A stretch of DNA of 40,691 bases from Candidatus Rokubacteria bacterium GWA2_70_23 (GTDB lineage Bacteria > Methylomirabilota > Methylomirabilia > Rokubacteriales > CSP1-6), in assembly GCA_001788395.1 (NCBI GenBank), contig MGBT01000002.1, positions 4,192-44,882 on the forward strand, written 5' to 3'. Both the position numbers and the translations under genes were made by a program. Numbering within the stretch: position 1 is the stretch's first letter; each line of letters opens with the position of its first letter. Below the pieces are notes generated by a model. That model was not told where the DNA came from and ran no database searches. It saw only the letters and a list, made by a program, of their open reading frames with translations. This document shows, piece by piece, positions 26,220-35,329 of the stretch.

Positions 26220-27194
26220 GTGGCCGATCTCGTCAACCAGTTTTCCTGGTCCCGCACCCGGGACAATGTCTTCCAGGAGTGCCGGCGCCGCTACTACTTC
26301 CACTACTACGGCGCCTGGGGCGGGTGGGGCCAGGCCGCAGATCCGGCGACGCGCACCCTCTACGTCCTCAAGCAGCTCGGCACGCGCCAGATGTGGGCCG
26401 GCCGGCTCGTCCACGAGGCCGTCGAGCGGGTGCTCCTCGCGATGCGCGACGGGTATGCGCTCTCGGAGGCCTCGCTGATCGAGGACACCGTGCGCCAGAT
26501 GCGCGAGGAGTGGAAGGGCTCGCGCGACGGCGTGTACCGGCAGACCCCGAAGCGCACGGGGCTCTTCGAGCACGAGTACGCGGTGCCGATCAAGGACAGC
26601 GAGTGGCAGACCCTCCGCGACCACGTGGTCCGCTGCCTCCGTAACTTCCACCGGCTGCCGTTGCTCGCCGACATCAAGCGCATCCCCACCGACCGCTGGA
26701 TCCTCATCGAGGATATCGGCTCCTTCGCCTTCGAGGGCACCCTGGTCTACGCCGCGCCTGACTTCGGCTACTGGAGCGAGGCGGGCCGGCTCCAGCTCGT
26801 GGACTGGAAGACGGGCGGCAGCGGCAACAACGTGGCGCTCCAGCTCGGCGGGTATGCGCTGTACGCCCTCGAGGTCCTCGCCGCGGCGCCTGACCGGGTG
26901 GACCTCCTGGAGGTCAACCTGCGCGAGGGACGGCTCACCGCCCATCCCTGCGACGAGTCGATCCTCGAGCGCGTGCGGGAGCACATCCGGCTGTCGGTGC
27001 GGGCCATGAGGGCGTACCTCGAGGATGCCGATCGGAACCTGGCCGAGGAGGAGAACTTCGAGAAGACCGAGGACCTGCGTCTCTGCCGCTGGTGCAACTT
27101 CCGGGCGGTTTGCCGTCCGGAGCTGCCGCCCTTCGCTGCGGCCGCGGCCCCCGCGGAGGAGGACGCGCCGGCCGAGAGGAGCGAGCCGGCATGA
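26220..27194 (+). CDS. stand-alone PD-(D/E)XK nuclease with Fe-S cysteines (AddB/Cas4-like)
   Basis: RecB-family nuclease-like protein, 324 aa, GTG start at 26220 (VADLVNQFSWSRTRDN). Active-site pieces: His65 in GRLVHEAVE, the Asp181 region (YAAPDFGYW), Asp195 and Lys197 in LQLVDWKTGG, then Gln208 and Tyr212 in LQLGGYALY. One Cys near the N-terminus (Cys21, FQECRRRYYFHY) and three near the C-terminus (289, 292, 298, LCRWCNFRAVC) match the four-Cys iron-sulfur staple of AddB and Cas4. No helicase domain, CRISPR array or AddA gene is present here. The exact role is unknown; DNA repair is the usual guess. Confidence 0.9.
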   Translation: MADLVNQFSWSRTRDNVFQECRRRYYFHYYGAWGGWGQAADPATRTLYVLKQLGTRQMWAGRLVHEAVERVLLAMRDGYALSEASLIEDTVRQMREEWKGSRDGVYRQTPKRTGLFEHEYAVPIKDSEWQTLRDHVVRCLRNFHRLPLLADIKRIPTDRWILIEDIGSFAFEGTLVYAAPDFGYWSEAGRLQLVDWKTGGSGNNVALQLGGYALYALEVLAAAPDRVDLLEVNLREGRLTAHPCDESILERVREHIRLSVRAMRAYLEDADRNLAEEENFEKTEDLRLCRWCNFRAVCRPELPPFAAAAAPAEEDAPAERSEPA

Positions 27195-27210
27195 AGGCGC
27201 TGCTGGCGGA

Positions 27211-28542
27211 TCAGCGGGCGGGCGGTCTGGCGATCACCGTCCGCAGCGTCTGAAGGTAGCGCCGGGCCACGCGCTGGACGTCCTCGGCCGTGACCTGGCG
27301 CACCTGCGCCACGTGGCGGTCGAGGAACTCGTAGCCGACACCGGCAGCCTCGAACGAGGCCAGGTACCAGGCCTGCCGTGCGTTCGTCCGCCGGTCCATG
27401 GCGAGGTTGCCGAGCAGGTACGCCTTGGCGACCCTCAGATCCTCGGCCGACACCGGCTCCTGCTGGATCCGCGTGAGCTCGTGCCGGAGGGCAGCCTCGG
27501 ACTTCTCCAGGTTCTCGGGTGCCGTGCCGATCTGCGCGAGGATGTGGCCCCGATCGATCCGCGTGGGGTACTGCACGGCCGTGGTGTAGGCGAGGCCCTG
27601 CTTGTCCCGGAGCTCGGAGAAGAAACGTCCCGCCATGCCGCCGCCCAGCACGGCGCTCAGCACCTTCACGGCCGGGTAGTCGGGATCGGTGAGCGCCGGT
27701 GCCGGGCCTCCCGCCAGGATCTGTGCCTGCGCGCCCGGCACCTCGATCACGTCGCGGGCGCTTGACGGCGGGGGGAGCGGCGCCGGGGCCAGGGGCGGCG
27801 CGGGGCCGGCCGGTACGGCGCCGAAGAGCCGCCCAGCCTGGGCGCCCACCTCCGCCGCCTTCACTCGCCCGCTCACGGCCAGCACCATCTGCCCCGGCAC
27901 GTAGTGGCGGCGGTACTGGGCCAGGAGGGCCTCGCGGTCGAGCCGCTCGACGCTCTCCTTGAGCCCCAGCGGGTTCCAGGCGTAGCCGTTCTCGCCGAAC
28001 AGGTGGGCGCCGAGCGTGTCGAGGGCGACATCGTACGGTTTGTCGCCGCGGTTCCGGATCTGGCGCACGAGGAAGTCGCGCACGGCCTGGACGGTGCCCT
28101 CGGGGAGGGAGGGGCGGAGCGCCACGTCGGCCACCAGCTCGAGCATCTCCACCCAGTGGCGGGAGAGCGCCGTGGCCGCGATCTCGGAGAAGTCCACGTC
28201 GCCGTAGGCGTCGATGCTGCCTCCCATGCGGTCGGCGGCCTCCACGATCTGGCTGCCGTTGAGCCTCGCCGTGGCCCGCACCACCATGAGCTGGAGGAGA
28301 TTGGAGATCCCGGCGTTCGCCCGGGTCTCCCAGCGGGTGCCCATGCGCACCCCGAGAGAGATGGCGACCACGGGGGCCGTCGGGTTCTCGCGCACGAGCA
28401 CGGTCATCCCGTTCGCGAGCCGGATGCGTGACACCGCCGGCGACGGGACCTGCGCCCAGGCCTGGACCGCCCCCAGCAGCGCCAAGAGCATGACGAGGCC
28501 GACGGCGATACGGCGGCGCGCGCGGGGACGCCGCGGCGTCAT
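27211..28542 (-). CDS. M16 peptidase family protein, inactive-type subunit
   Basis: 443 aa, signal peptide at about 12-31 (IAVGLVMLLALLGAVQAWAQ). The fold is M16: RIRLANGMTVLVRENPTAPV at the start, a PGQMVLAVSGRVKAAEVGAQ segment and GGGMAGRFFSELRDKQGLAY near the end, where the substrate-binding R/Y region is kept. The zinc motif HxxEH is absent: the corresponding place reads NAGISNLLQLM. So it is the non-catalytic partner. Its ATG shares one base with the stop of the active M16 gene upstream (TGATG), so the two are made together, as in mitochondrial processing peptidase-like dimers. Confidence 0.93.
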   Translation of the reverse strand: MTPRRPRARRRIAVGLVMLLALLGAVQAWAQVPSPAVSRIRLANGMTVLVRENPTAPVVAISLGVRMGTRWETRANAGISNLLQLMVVRATARLNGSQIVEAADRMGGSIDAYGDVDFSEIAATALSRHWVEMLELVADVALRPSLPEGTVQAVRDFLVRQIRNRGDKPYDVALDTLGAHLFGENGYAWNPLGLKESVERLDREALLAQYRRHYVPGQMVLAVSGRVKAAEVGAQAGRLFGAVPAGPAPPLAPAPLPPPSSARDVIEVPGAQAQILAGGPAPALTDPDYPAVKVLSAVLGGGMAGRFFSELRDKQGLAYTTAVQYPTRIDRGHILAQIGTAPENLEKSEAALRHELTRIQQEPVSAEDLRVAKAYLLGNLAMDRRTNARQAWYLASFEAAGVGYEFLDRHVAQVRQVTAEDVQRVARRYLQTLRTVIARPPAR

Positions 28543-29906
28543 CACTGCCCCGCCTTTTTCGGCACGAACGCGAGCCGCGCGTAATCGGTGCGAGAGAGGA
28601 CGCGGCGGGCCGCGTCCCGGATCTGCTCCCGCGTGACCTGCCGGAGCCGCTCCACGTAGCGGAGCTCCTCCTCGAGGGCCCAGGTGGTCTCGGCGATGCC
28701 GTAGGCATTGGCGAGCCCCTCGGAGGTCTCGATGGTGAAGGCGTGCTCGGACTCGGCCTTGGTCACCGCCAGCTGGCGCTCCTCCTCGGTGGGCCCGCTC
28801 TCCTGCATCCTGGCGATCTCTTCCAGGACAATCTGCTCGACCCGCTCGAGGTCCTTCGCCTCCAGCTCCGCCCTGAGGCTCAGGATGCCGCCGCCCATGA
28901 GCGCGGCGTAGCTCATGGTGATGCTCGACACGAGGCGCTCCTCGTCGCGGAGCCGCTGGGCCAGCCGCGAGCTCTCCGCCCCGGCCATGATCGAGGCCAG
29001 GAGATCTACCGCGAAGCCATCGGTGTCGTCCGCGCGCGGCGCGAGCCACCCCAGCGCCAGGTGAGCCTGCTGCTCGGCCCGCTCGACCTCGCGCCGCAAC
29101 CCGCCCGCGAGCGGTCGGGGCGCGGGGACGGGCGCGGGGCGGTAACCCGACGCGGGCACCCGGCCGAAGATCTTCGCCACGGACGCGCGCACGGCGCGTG
29201 GATCCACGGGCCCCACCACCACGACGGACATGTTCTCGGGGGTGTAGTACCGCCGGTTATACGCCTTCAGTCGCTCGCGGGTGGCGGCCGTCATGGTCTC
29301 GCGCGTGCCGAGGACGGGGCGGCCGTAGGGATGGCCGTCGAACACGAGCCCGTAGAGCTGGCGGACGATCGCGGTGCGTGGATTGTCGGCCTCGATCCGG
29401 GCCTCCTCGAAGATGACCTCGCGCTCGCGCGGGATCTCCTCGGCGTCGAAGGTGGAGCGGAACGCCATGTCGGCGAGGAGATCGATGGCCGTGTCCATGG
29501 CCTCGGACGGGACGACGATGTAGAAGGTCGTGTAATCGAAGGAGGTCACGGCGTTGGAGCGGCCGCCGACCCCTTCGACCGCGCGGTCGATGTGGCCAGG
29601 CCCCCACTTGTCCGTGCCCTTGAAGAGCATGTGCTCCTGGAAGTGGGAGAAGCCCAGCTCGTCGAGCTTCTCGTAGCGCACGCCCACGCCCACCCACAGG
29701 TACACGGCCACGATGTCCGCGGCGCGGTGGTCCTGGATGATGAGACGGAGCCCGTTGGGGAGCACCTCACGCGTCGGAGACGGGAGGTCGTCCTCGCTGC
29801 CGGCGGAACGGGGCATCACCCTCACGGCAGGCGCCGCCACGCTGCAGCCGGCGACGAGCGCAGCGAGCCAGACCGCCGCGAGGGCCGCGCGCCAGGACCG
29901 GGTCAT
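28542..29906 (-). CDS. M16 zinc metallopeptidase, catalytic subunit (lipoprotein)
   Basis: 454 aa. Lipobox AALVAGC with Cys21, so it should be membrane-anchored outside the cytoplasm. Zinc motif HFQEH at 88-92 in GFSHFQEHMLFKGT, with the distal Glu expected in VIFEEARIEAD. The repeated half-domains typical of M16 follow (YYTPENMSVVVVGPVD, MAGAESSRLAQRLRDEERLV). ATG at 29906. Upstream of and coupled to the inactive partner. Substrate unknown; such pairs degrade short peptides or process secreted proteins. Confidence 0.95.
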   Translation of the reverse strand: MTRSWRAALAAVWLAALVAGCSVAAPAVRVMPRSAGSEDDLPSPTREVLPNGLRLIIQDHRAADIVAVYLWVGVGVRYEKLDELGFSHFQEHMLFKGTDKWGPGHIDRAVEGVGGRSNAVTSFDYTTFYIVVPSEAMDTAIDLLADMAFRSTFDAEEIPREREVIFEEARIEADNPRTAIVRQLYGLVFDGHPYGRPVLGTRETMTAATRERLKAYNRRYYTPENMSVVVVGPVDPRAVRASVAKIFGRVPASGYRPAPVPAPRPLAGGLRREVERAEQQAHLALGWLAPRADDTDGFAVDLLASIMAGAESSRLAQRLRDEERLVSSITMSYAALMGGGILSLRAELEAKDLERVEQIVLEEIARMQESGPTEEERQLAVTKAESEHAFTIETSEGLANAYGIAETTWALEEELRYVERLRQVTREQIRDAARRVLSRTDYARLAFVPKKAGQ

Positions 29907-29941
29907 GGGACGAAGTATACAGGGGTTCACAGGGAGCGCGA

Positions 29942-30970
29942 TCAGACCGGGATGGCGGCGCCCGAAACGCCGCCGGCCTCGTCGGAGGCGAGGTACCCGA
30001 CGACGCCGGCGACGGTGTCCGTCGAGACCCAGCCGGAGCGATCCGCCCCGGGCATGGCGGCCCGGTTGGCGGGAGTGTCCATGGTGCCCGGCAACACGGC
30101 GTTGACCGTGATACCGCGCCCCTTCACCTCCTGGGCGAGCGCCTGGGTCAGCGTGATGACGCCGGCCTTGGCCACCGTGTAGGCGATGAAGCCTCCTGCG
30201 GGCGGAACGACCGCGCGCGAGGCGATGTTGACGATCCGCCCGTGGCCCGCCGCGAGCATGGTCGGGAGCACCGCGCGGCAGCCCACCACCACCGAGATGA
30301 GGTTGAGCCGCAGCATGCGCTCCCACTCGGCGAGGGGGGTTGAGGCGAGGTCGCCCCCGGCGAAGCCTCCCACCGCATTGACCAGGACGTCCACCCGGTG
30401 GTGACGCTCGAGGACGCCGGCGACGAAGGCTGCGACCGCCGCCTCGTCGCTAGCGTCGGCCGGGGCCACGTGCAGGCGGGCGCGCTCCGCGTCCCCGAGG
30501 CGGCCGCGCAGCGCCTCGAGCCCGTCGCTCCCGCGGTGCGGGACGCAGACGGTGGCTCCAGCCGCGAGGAGCCGCCTGCAGATCGACTGTCCGAGCGCCC
30601 CCGCGCCCCCCGTCACCACCGCCACGCGGCCGGCGAAGGACACGAACCCCGGTGCGCCGACATCCCCGTGCGCCGCGGGCTCGGCGGCGAGGGCGTCTAG
30701 CCGGGCCGCGAGCGCGAAGTCGGTTGCCGTGATCCCCCCGGCCTCGTGGGTGAACAGGTCCACCGTCACCCGGTTGTAGGCGTTGGACCAGTCGGGGTGA
30801 TGACCCAGGGCCTCGGCCTCGCGGGCCGCCGCCGTCATGAAGGCGAAGGCGTCGACGAAGTCACGGAACGTGAAGACACGGTGGAGCCCTCGGTCGAGGG
30901 CGGTCCACCCGGGGAGCGTCGCGAGCCGCCCGACGATCTCGCTCTGGCTGAGCCGCTCGGGTCGAACCAC
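29942..30970 (-). CDS. fusion: pterin-4a-carbinolamine dehydratase + dihydropteridine reductase-like SDR
   Basis: 342 aa in one frame. Residues 1-97 are a complete PCD/DCoH domain (LPGWTALDRGLHRVFTFRDF; catalytic HHPDW at 57-61; YNRVTVDLFTHEAGGIT). Residues 112-342 are a short-chain dehydrogenase (VVTGGAGALG, cofactor site; VNAVGGFAGG; Tyr264-x3-Lys268 in AYTVAK). The end AVLPGTMDTPANRAAMPGAD followed by SGW closely follows the AVLP.T.DTP.NR..MP.AD pattern of quinonoid dihydropteridine reductase. The two domains catalyse consecutive steps: loss of water from 4a-hydroxytetrahydropterin, then NAD(P)H reduction of the quinonoid product. GTG start at 30970. No aromatic amino-acid hydroxylase is in the window. 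Confidence 0.92.
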   Translation of the reverse strand: MVRPERLSQSEIVGRLATLPGWTALDRGLHRVFTFRDFVDAFAFMTAAAREAEALGHHPDWSNAYNRVTVDLFTHEAGGITATDFALAARLDALAAEPAAHGDVGAPGFVSFAGRVAVVTGGAGALGQSICRRLLAAGATVCVPHRGSDGLEALRGRLGDAERARLHVAPADASDEAAVAAFVAGVLERHHRVDVLVNAVGGFAGGDLASTPLAEWERMLRLNLISVVVGCRAVLPTMLAAGHGRIVNIASRAVVPPAGGFIAYTVAKAGVITLTQALAQEVKGRGITVNAVLPGTMDTPANRAAMPGADRSGWVSTDTVAGVVGYLASDEAGGVSGAAIPV

Positions 30971-30981
30971 GGCGGGGGTCC

Positions 30982-31892
30982 TCAGGATGGGGCAGGCGCG
31001 GCCATCAGGCCTGCCCGCTGGATGTCTTCGTAGCGGACGTGGCTCACGTCGAACGACTCCAGGTTCTCGCTGAGCTTCTTGAAGGTCTGGTCGAAGCTCG
31101 GCAGCGTCTTGCGCTGGCGGGTGAGGGGCGTGGTGCGCGCGAGCACGAAGTTCTTCACGTAGGGGTGGCTGATGCCGCGCTTCTTGAGCCGGGCCACGAC
31201 CCTGGCGAGGGCCTCGTCCGCCTCCGCGACGCGCGCGGCGCGCTCCTCCCGCTCCGCGAGCGTCTTCGGGAACGTCCCCTTGAGGAACTTGTCCACGCGG
31301 CGGAGGATCGGGGCGAAGGCGCCGCCGGAGAAACGCTTGTTCCCCTCGTAGAGGAGCCCCAGCGTGACGAAGTGGGCGGCCTCGAAATGGAAGGCGTAGT
31401 CCTCCTCGCCGCTCGCGGGCTCCGCGGACACGAGCCCCCGGTACATCCCCGGATCACCTCCAGCGACTTCTCCTTGAGGTTGTGCGCCTTCTCCGTGTTG
31501 AGCGAGAGGATCTGGAAGGCCACCTCCGCCTCGGGCACGAGGATGGCGGGAATCATTTTCGCCTTGAGCTTCTCCAGCGCTGCCCGGCGGTGGTTGCCGT
31601 TGGGCGTCCAGTACACGCCGGGGCTCGGGGACATGGCGACGATGGGGTCCACGAAACGGTCGATCTTCCTGACGACCTCCTGGAGCCGCTTGACGTGGGT
31701 GGGGGAGAGGTCGCGCTGATAGGGGGTGGGCTCGACCTTTGCCATGGGGAGCAGGCAGAAGATCTGCCAGTGCTCGCCCACCGGGTCGCGATAGAGGGCC
31801 AGCGCCCGGCCGCCGTCCTTCTCCACCTGCTCGGCGAGCGCCTGCGCCTGCTTCGCGGGTTCCTGCTCGGGATGCACCACCCACCGCGGCAT
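30982..31892 (-). pseudogene. ParB-like nuclease-domain protein, frameshifted
   Basis: Two adjoining frames together make one protein of about 300 aa. The first (from ATG 31892, GAGG box six bases upstream; another ATG at 31904) has the ParB-type domain: TPYQRDLSPTHVKRLQEVV, then VYWTPNGNHRRAALEKLKAK with the GNHR motif. The frame breaks near 31447-31450, a run of four C; adding one base would give EVIRGMYRGLV and restore the frame, which continues VSAEPASGEEDYAFHFEAAH to the stop at 30982. Either a recent one-base loss or a sequencing error in a homopolymer. It is not a plasmid partition gene by context. Lies between the LIV system 2 and the pterin fusion, all in one direction. Confidence 0.82.
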
Positions 31893-31953
31893 GACGGGCC
31901 TCATTATGCCTCAGGCGCCGGCCGCCAGCAGCCGGAGATGGACCGCCCGCGTG

Positions 31954-32949
31954 CTACGCCGGCGCGGCCCGCCTCCGGGCCATGCGGCGCGCGATGGCGG
32001 CGCGGAGGCTGCCGTAGATGCCCGCGGGCAGGAAGATGATGCAGAGGATCAGCACCAGCCCGTAGATCGTCTCGGCCATGCCAATGAACTTGAGCCCGAA
32101 GAGCACGCGGAGGTACTCGGACAGCGCGATGGTGAGCGCGCTGCCGACGGTCGGGCCCAGCAGGGAGTACATGCCGCCGAGGACGACGGCGAACACGATC
32201 CGGAGCGACACCCCGATGCCGGAGAGCGTGTCGGGGTTCACGTAGGTGAAGTACTGGGCGTAGAGGACGCCGCCCACGGCGGTCAGCGCCGCCGAGAGCA
32301 CGGTGATGGCGAGCTTGAAGCGCGTGACGTGGATGCCCACCGACGCGGCCGCCGTCTCGTCCTCCCCGATGGCTTCCAGCGCCGAGCGCGCCATGCTCCG
32401 GTCCACGCGGCGCCACACCCAGAGCCCGCCGAGCCACACGACCACGGAGGCGTAGTAGAAGACGCGCTTGTCCGCGAACTGGATGGCGGCGAGGCTCGCC
32501 TCGCCTGCTGACGCCTTGAGCGTGACGCCCAGCGAGCCGCCCGTCCAGTCGCGCTCGGCGATGACGAGGAGCCGGACCACCTCGCCCACCGCGAGCGTCA
32601 CGAGGGCGAAGTAGTGGCCCACCACGCGGAAGCGGAAGCACGGATAGCCGAGCACCAGCCCAATCACCACGGCGCCCGCCACGGCCACGAGCACCCCCAG
32701 CCACGGCGTGAGGCCCCAGAAGTTCCAGAGGAGCGTGGTGGTGTAGGCGCCGGCGCCCAGGAAGGCGCCGTGGCCGAGGGAGATCAGCCCGAAGCGCCCC
32801 ATGAGAGACCACGCCCCACCGATGAACGACCAGATGAAGATCTGCACCAGGACGTGGAGCGCGTACTGGCGCATGCCGCCCATGGGCAGGAAGGGGGCGG
32901 CGGCGATGATGGCGAGGACGGCGGCGGCGGTGAGTCGCGCCACGGTCAC
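31954..32949 (-). CDS. livM: LIV-type ABC transporter permease LivM (system 2)
   Basis: 331 aa, about nine hydrophobic segments. Family motifs GRFGLISLGHGAFLGAGAYT, AERDWTGGSLGVTL, GEDETAAASVGIHVTRFKL and GGMYSLLGPTVGSALTIALS. Basic C-terminus (ARRMARRRA). GTG at 32949 overlaps the livH stop (GTGA). Gene order here (binding protein, livG, livF, livH, livM) differs from system 1, so the two systems are not a recent duplication. Confidence 0.95.
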   Translation of the reverse strand: MTVARLTAAAVLAIIAAAPFLPMGGMRQYALHVLVQIFIWSFIGGAWSLMGRFGLISLGHGAFLGAGAYTTTLLWNFWGLTPWLGVLVAVAGAVVIGLVLGYPCFRFRVVGHYFALVTLAVGEVVRLLVIAERDWTGGSLGVTLKASAGEASLAAIQFADKRVFYYASVVVWLGGLWVWRRVDRSMARSALEAIGEDETAAASVGIHVTRFKLAITVLSAALTAVGGVLYAQYFTYVNPDTLSGIGVSLRIVFAVVLGGMYSLLGPTVGSALTIALSEYLRVLFGLKFIGMAETIYGLVLILCIIFLPAGIYGSLRAAIARRMARRRAAPA

Positions 32950-33812
32950 TCCCGCTTCGCGAGGATGCCGCCCGGGCGCGCGAACATCATCACGATGAAC
33001 AGCACGAAGGCGATCACGTAGCCCATCTCGGTGGACATCATGACGCCGCCCACCGAGATGATCTCGCTCATGATGACCGCCGCCACGACGGCGCCCACCA
33101 TGTTCCCGAGACCGCCGAGGACGCAGATCATGAAGGTCAGCGGACCGAACGCCGCGCCGAAGTACGGGTGCACCGAGTACTGGATGATGAGCAGCGCCCC
33201 CGCCAGCCCGGCCATGGCCCCCCCCACGGCGGAGGTGACGACGTAGACCCGCTGCGGGTTGGCGCCCATGAGCCGCATGGCGTCCCGGTCCTGGGAGACG
33301 GCCCGGATGGCGGTGCCGATGAAGGTGTGCCTGAGGAAGAGGTACAGGCCGATCATCGCCAGGATCGCCACGACGAAGGCGATCAGCCGAGCGAAGGAGA
33401 GGAACATCCCGGCCACCTCGATGATGGGCAGATTCAGACGCACCGTCCGGTGGTCGGTGGTCCAGAGAAAGGTGGCGAAGGACTGGAGGAAGAAGAGGAG
33501 CCCCCCGGTGGCCAGGAACTGGTTGATGGCGGCGCTGTTCAGGAGCGGGGAGATGATCAGCAGGTGCACGGCGACACCCAGGACGGCCCCGAATGCCACC
33601 GAGGCGAGCCCGCCGAGCCAGATCGGCCAGCCGTAGCCCGTCACCAGGAAGTAGACCAGGTACATGCACAGCATGACGAGCTCCACGTAGGCGATCCAGA
33701 CGATGTCGAGGACACCGAAAATCAGGTTGAGGCCCAGCGCCAGGAGCGCCATCACCCCGCCCAGCAGGATGCCGTTGAGCGCCGCCTCCGCGATGAAGAT
33801 CGGATCGATCAT
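32946..33812 (-). CDS. livH: LIV-type ABC transporter permease LivH (system 2)
   Basis: 288 aa. Signs: GLNLIFGVLDIVWIAYVELV, RAVSQDRDAMRLMGANPQRV and GGLGNMVGAVVAAVIMSEII. At the first motif the usual NFAHG of the family is replaced by DIVWIAYVE, where the His and Gly of the canonical turn are missing. ATG at 33812, five bases after the livF stop. Confidence 0.94.
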   Translation of the reverse strand: MIDPIFIAEAALNGILLGGVMALLALGLNLIFGVLDIVWIAYVELVMLCMYLVYFLVTGYGWPIWLGGLASVAFGAVLGVAVHLLIISPLLNSAAINQFLATGGLLFFLQSFATFLWTTDHRTVRLNLPIIEVAGMFLSFARLIAFVVAILAMIGLYLFLRHTFIGTAIRAVSQDRDAMRLMGANPQRVYVVTSAVGGAMAGLAGALLIIQYSVHPYFGAAFGPLTFMICVLGGLGNMVGAVVAAVIMSEIISVGGVMMSTEMGYVIAFVLFIVMMFARPGGILAKRE

Positions 33813-33817
33813 CGGGG

Positions 33818-34546
33818 TTAGAGGCCCACGTACGCTTTCCTGACGAAGTCCTGCTCGGAGAGCTCGTCGGCGCGGCCCTCCATCTTGATGCGCCCCACCT
33901 CGAGGAGGTAGGCCCGGTCCACGAGCTTGAGGATCTGGCGCACGTTCTGCTCGACCACCAGGATCGTGTACCCCTCCTCCCGCACGCGCCGGATCAGATC
34001 GAACAGCCGCAGGACCATCACGGGCGCCAGCCCCATCGAGGGCTCGTCGAGCAGGATGATCTTGGGGCGCGACATGAGCGCCCGCCCGATGGCGAGCATC
34101 TGCTGCTCGCCGCCCGACAGGCTGCCCGCCCGCTGCTTCTGCCGCTCCGCGAGGGCGGGGAAGAGCGTGTAGACGCGCTCCAGGCTGTCGCGGTAGCCGC
34201 GGCGGGCGCTCCGCAGGAAGGCGCCCATCTTCAGGTTGTCGGCCACCGTCAGCATCGGGAAGATCCGGCGCCCCTCGGGGACATGAGCGATGCCGTGGGC
34301 CACGATCTCGTGGGCGGGCAGGCGGGCGAGCGACTGCCCCTCGAAGGTGAGGTCGCCCTCGCGCGGCGAGACGAGCCCCGAGATGACGCGCATGAGCGTG
34401 GTCTTGCCGGCGCCGTTGGGCCCGACCACCGCCACGGCCTCGCCGGCCGACACGCGCAGGCTCACCCCCCACAGCGCCGTGAACTGGCCGTAGCCCGCGG
34501 TGACGCCGCGCAGCTCCAGCATGCCGGTCGGTGGGGCCGCCGTCAC
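33818..34546 (-). CDS. livF: LIV-type ABC transporter ATPase LivF (system 2)
   Basis: 242 aa from GTG 34546, which overlaps the livG stop by GTGA; an ATG eight codons in is an alternative. Walker A GPNGAGKTT, LivF-type EGRRIFPMLTVADNL, signature LSGGEQQM, Walker B IILLDEPSMGLAP and Gln in the switch position (VVEQNVRQIL). Energises LivH/LivM of system 2. Confidence 0.95.
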   Translation of the reverse strand: MTAAPPTGMLELRGVTAGYGQFTALWGVSLRVSAGEAVAVVGPNGAGKTTLMRVISGLVSPREGDLTFEGQSLARLPAHEIVAHGIAHVPEGRRIFPMLTVADNLKMGAFLRSARRGYRDSLERVYTLFPALAERQKQRAGSLSGGEQQMLAIGRALMSRPKIILLDEPSMGLAPVMVLRLFDLIRRVREEGYTILVVEQNVRQILKLVDRAYLLEVGRIKMEGRADELSEQDFVRKAYVGL

Positions 34547-35274
34547 GCCAGCACGATCTTCTCGCCGAGGTAGGCCTCGATGACCTTCGGATCCTCGGCC
34601 ACGTCGACCGGCCGGCCCTCGGCGAGCTTTTCGCCGTGGTCGAGCACCACGACCCGGTCCACCACGCGCATGAGGGTCGCCATGATGTGCTCCACCCACA
34701 CGATGGTGATCTTGATCTCCTGGCGGATCCGCTTGAGCATCTCCGCGGCGCTCGCCATCTCGCCCGGATCGAGGCCGCCGAGGATCTCGTCGGCGAGGAG
34801 CAGCGTCGGCCGCGTGGCGAGCGCTCGGGCCAGCTCGAGCTTCTTGAGCCCCGCGGCGCCCAGGAGCGCCGTGGACGCGGAGTCGTCGGCGGGCAGGCCC
34901 ACCAGCGCCAGCATCTCGCGGGCGTGACGCCGCGCCTCGCCCTCCGTGCTGGGCTCGTTGCTCCCGTAGTGGGCGGCGACGGCCACGTTCTCCAGGATCG
35001 AGAGCTTGCGGAAGGGGCGCGGGATCTGGAAGGTCCGGGCGATCCCTCGGTGGCAGATCTTGTCGGGGGTCAGCGCGGAGATCTCCTCGCCCCGGAACAC
35101 GATGGAGCCGGCGGTGGGAGGGAAGGCCCCGGAGATGCAGTTGAACATGGTGGTCTTGCCGGAGCCGTTGGGGCCGATGAGGCCGAGGATCTCTCCCCCC
35201 GCCACCTCGAAAGAAACCTGGTTCAGGGCGGTGAAGCCGCCGAACCGCTTCGTGAGTCCGGAGACGGTCAGCAT
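34543..35274 (-). CDS. livG: LIV-type ABC transporter ATPase LivG (system 2)
   Basis: 243 aa. Walker A GPNGSGKTT, the LivG segment ARTFQIPRPFRKLSILENVA, a diverged signature (GAAGLKKLELA), Walker B LLLADEILGGLDP and H-loop WVEHIMATLM. ATG at 35274. The signature loop AAGLKK instead of SGG is common among LivG proteins. Follows the binding-protein gene after 55 bases. Confidence 0.95.
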   Translation of the reverse strand: MLTVSGLTKRFGGFTALNQVSFEVAGGEILGLIGPNGSGKTTMFNCISGAFPPTAGSIVFRGEEISALTPDKICHRGIARTFQIPRPFRKLSILENVAVAAHYGSNEPSTEGEARRHAREMLALVGLPADDSASTALLGAAGLKKLELARALATRPTLLLADEILGGLDPGEMASAAEMLKRIRQEIKITIVWVEHIMATLMRVVDRVVVLDHGEKLAEGRPVDVAEDPKVIEAYLGEKIVLA

Positions 35275-35329
35275 GCGGGACGCATGGGCGCCAGGGGGCA
35301 GGGCCCCCCGGCGCGCACCGGACGTCAGA

